Assembly: GCA_903901375.1 (NCBI GenBank)
Contig: CAIUQV010000557.1
Span: 1 to 6,346, forward strand
Reading direction: 5' to 3'
From: an uncultured Ignavibacteriota bacterium
Lineage (GTDB): Bacteria > Bacteroidota > Ignavibacteria > Tepidaquicellales > Tepidaquicellaceae
Length of the DNA: 6,346 bases
The notes below the pieces were generated by a model. The model made no database searches and was not told the DNA's origin. It saw only the letters and a list, made by a program, of their open reading frames with translations. This document shows positions 5,652 through 6,346 of this stretch, in pieces. The first letter of the stretch is position 1; the number at the start of each line of letters is the position of its first letter. Position numbers and translations under genes: made by a program.

Positions 5652-6346
5652 ATGGGAGCTGTTTACTCTGTTTTAACAATTTTTGTACTGTTCTTTGGTT
5701 TAATTTTCTTCATCATGTTCCTACGTATGTTCAGAGTACTGAACGAATACGAACGCGGACTGATTTTCAGACTTGGTAAATTTTCGCAGATAAAAGGACC
5801 CGGCTTAATAATACTTTTCCCGATACTCGATAAGATGGTGAAGATAAGTCTTCGTACACTCGCAATAGACGTGCCTTCGCAGGATATCATCACAAGAGAT
5901 AATGTCAGCGTGAAAGTGAATGCTGTAGTTTATCTTCGCGTGGCAGACCCACAAAAAGCAATCATACAGGTGGAAGATTATCTTTATGCATCGTCACTTG
6001 TATCACAGACAACTTTACGTTCTGTGCTCGGACAAAGCGATTTAGATGAACTGCTTTCGCATCGTGATATGATTAATACTAAACTGAAAGAAATAATTGA
6101 CAGGGAAACAGAGCCATGGGGTATTCAGGTAATGAATGTTGAGCTGAAGAATGTTGACCTTCCACAGGAACTTATCCGTGCAATGGGAAGACAGGCAGAA
6201 GCAGAAAGAGACAAGCGTGCAAAGATTATAAATTCAGAGGGTGAATTCCTTTCGGCATCAAAACTTTCAGAAGCAGCTGGAATACTCGGAAGCAATCCTT
6301 TTGCTCTGCAGTTAAGGTATTTACAGGTAATGACAGAAATTGCAGC
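5652..6346 (+). CDS. Slipin/stomatin-type SPFH (band 7) membrane protein, 3' end missing
   Basis: An open frame of 231 codons plus two bases, starting at an ATG at 5652 and running off the right edge; it was read directly from the sequence. Residues about 5-25 are a single hydrophobic membrane segment (VYSVLTIFVLFFGLIFFIMF). The SPFH/band 7 domain follows: NEYERGLIFRLGKF (31-44), GPGL (49-52), DVPSQDIITRDNVSVKVNAV (73-92), a TLRSVLGQ block (121-128), LDELLSHRD (131-139) and PWGIQV (155-160). A charged helical stretch RQAEAERDKRAKIINSEGEF (180-199) is typical of slipins and forms the oligomerising coiled coil. Slipins are usually about 250-270 residues, so roughly 20-40 residues are missing. 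The family forms ring-like membrane oligomers tied to membrane microdomains and protease partners; a NfeD-like partner gene often adjoins it, but none lies upstream here, where dus is the neighbour. HflK/HflC is less likely given the sequence motifs. Confidence 0.93.
   Translation, partial: MGAVYSVLTIFVLFFGLIFFIMFLRMFRVLNEYERGLIFRLGKFSQIKGPGLIILFPILDKMVKISLRTLAIDVPSQDIITRDNVSVKVNAVVYLRVADPQKAIIQVEDYLYASSLVSQTTLRSVLGQSDLDELLSHRDMINTKLKEIIDRETEPWGIQVMNVELKNVDLPQELIRAMGRQAEAERDKRAKIINSEGEFLSASKLSEAAGILGSNPFALQLRYLQVMTEIA

Overview
The window looks like a chromosomal segment from the Bacteroidota/Chlorobi/Ignavibacteria group, most likely an Ignavibacteria-type organism. The 956-residue secreted protein ends in a type IX secretion (T9SS) C-terminal sorting domain of the 'LSQNYPNPFNP...GVYFYKL' type common in that lineage. 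Three of the four genes lack a visible Shine-Dalgarno sequence, which is usual in these phyla, and the intergenic DNA is very AT-rich. The lineage call is inference from motifs, not from a search.

Layout: (1) Bases 1-843, minus strand, hold the 5' part of a secreted Asp-box (BNR-like) beta-propeller gene that runs off the left edge. (2) Bases 844-1001 hold a hairpin terminator for the next gene and a sigma-70-like promoter for the first. (3) Bases 1002-3872, minus strand, hold a complete 956-residue paralogue of the first gene: signal peptide, six-Asp-box propeller, two tandem Ig/Fn3-like domains, a predicted beta-sandwich domain and a T9SS sorting domain. (4) Bases 3873-4640 are a 768-base non-coding divergent intergenic region with several repeats that no gene explains. 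(5) Bases 4650-5627, plus strand, encode a DusB-like tRNA-dihydrouridine synthase. (6) From 5652 to the right edge, plus strand, lies the first 231 codons of a slipin/stomatin-type SPFH membrane protein with a clear Shine-Dalgarno.

Functionally there are two halves. The left half is a tandem pair of paralogous, probably surface-displayed or secreted proteins, each apparently with its own transcription signals. The right half is a likely two-gene operon joining a tRNA modification enzyme to a membrane-scaffold protein. No mobile element, CRISPR array, rRNA or tRNA gene was recognised. I did not find a convincing new biological system. The least explained sequence is the intergenic region, which has an 11-bp tandem array, three near-identical octamers spaced 21 and 20 bp apart, and a 13-bp inverted repeat with arms about 77 bp apart.
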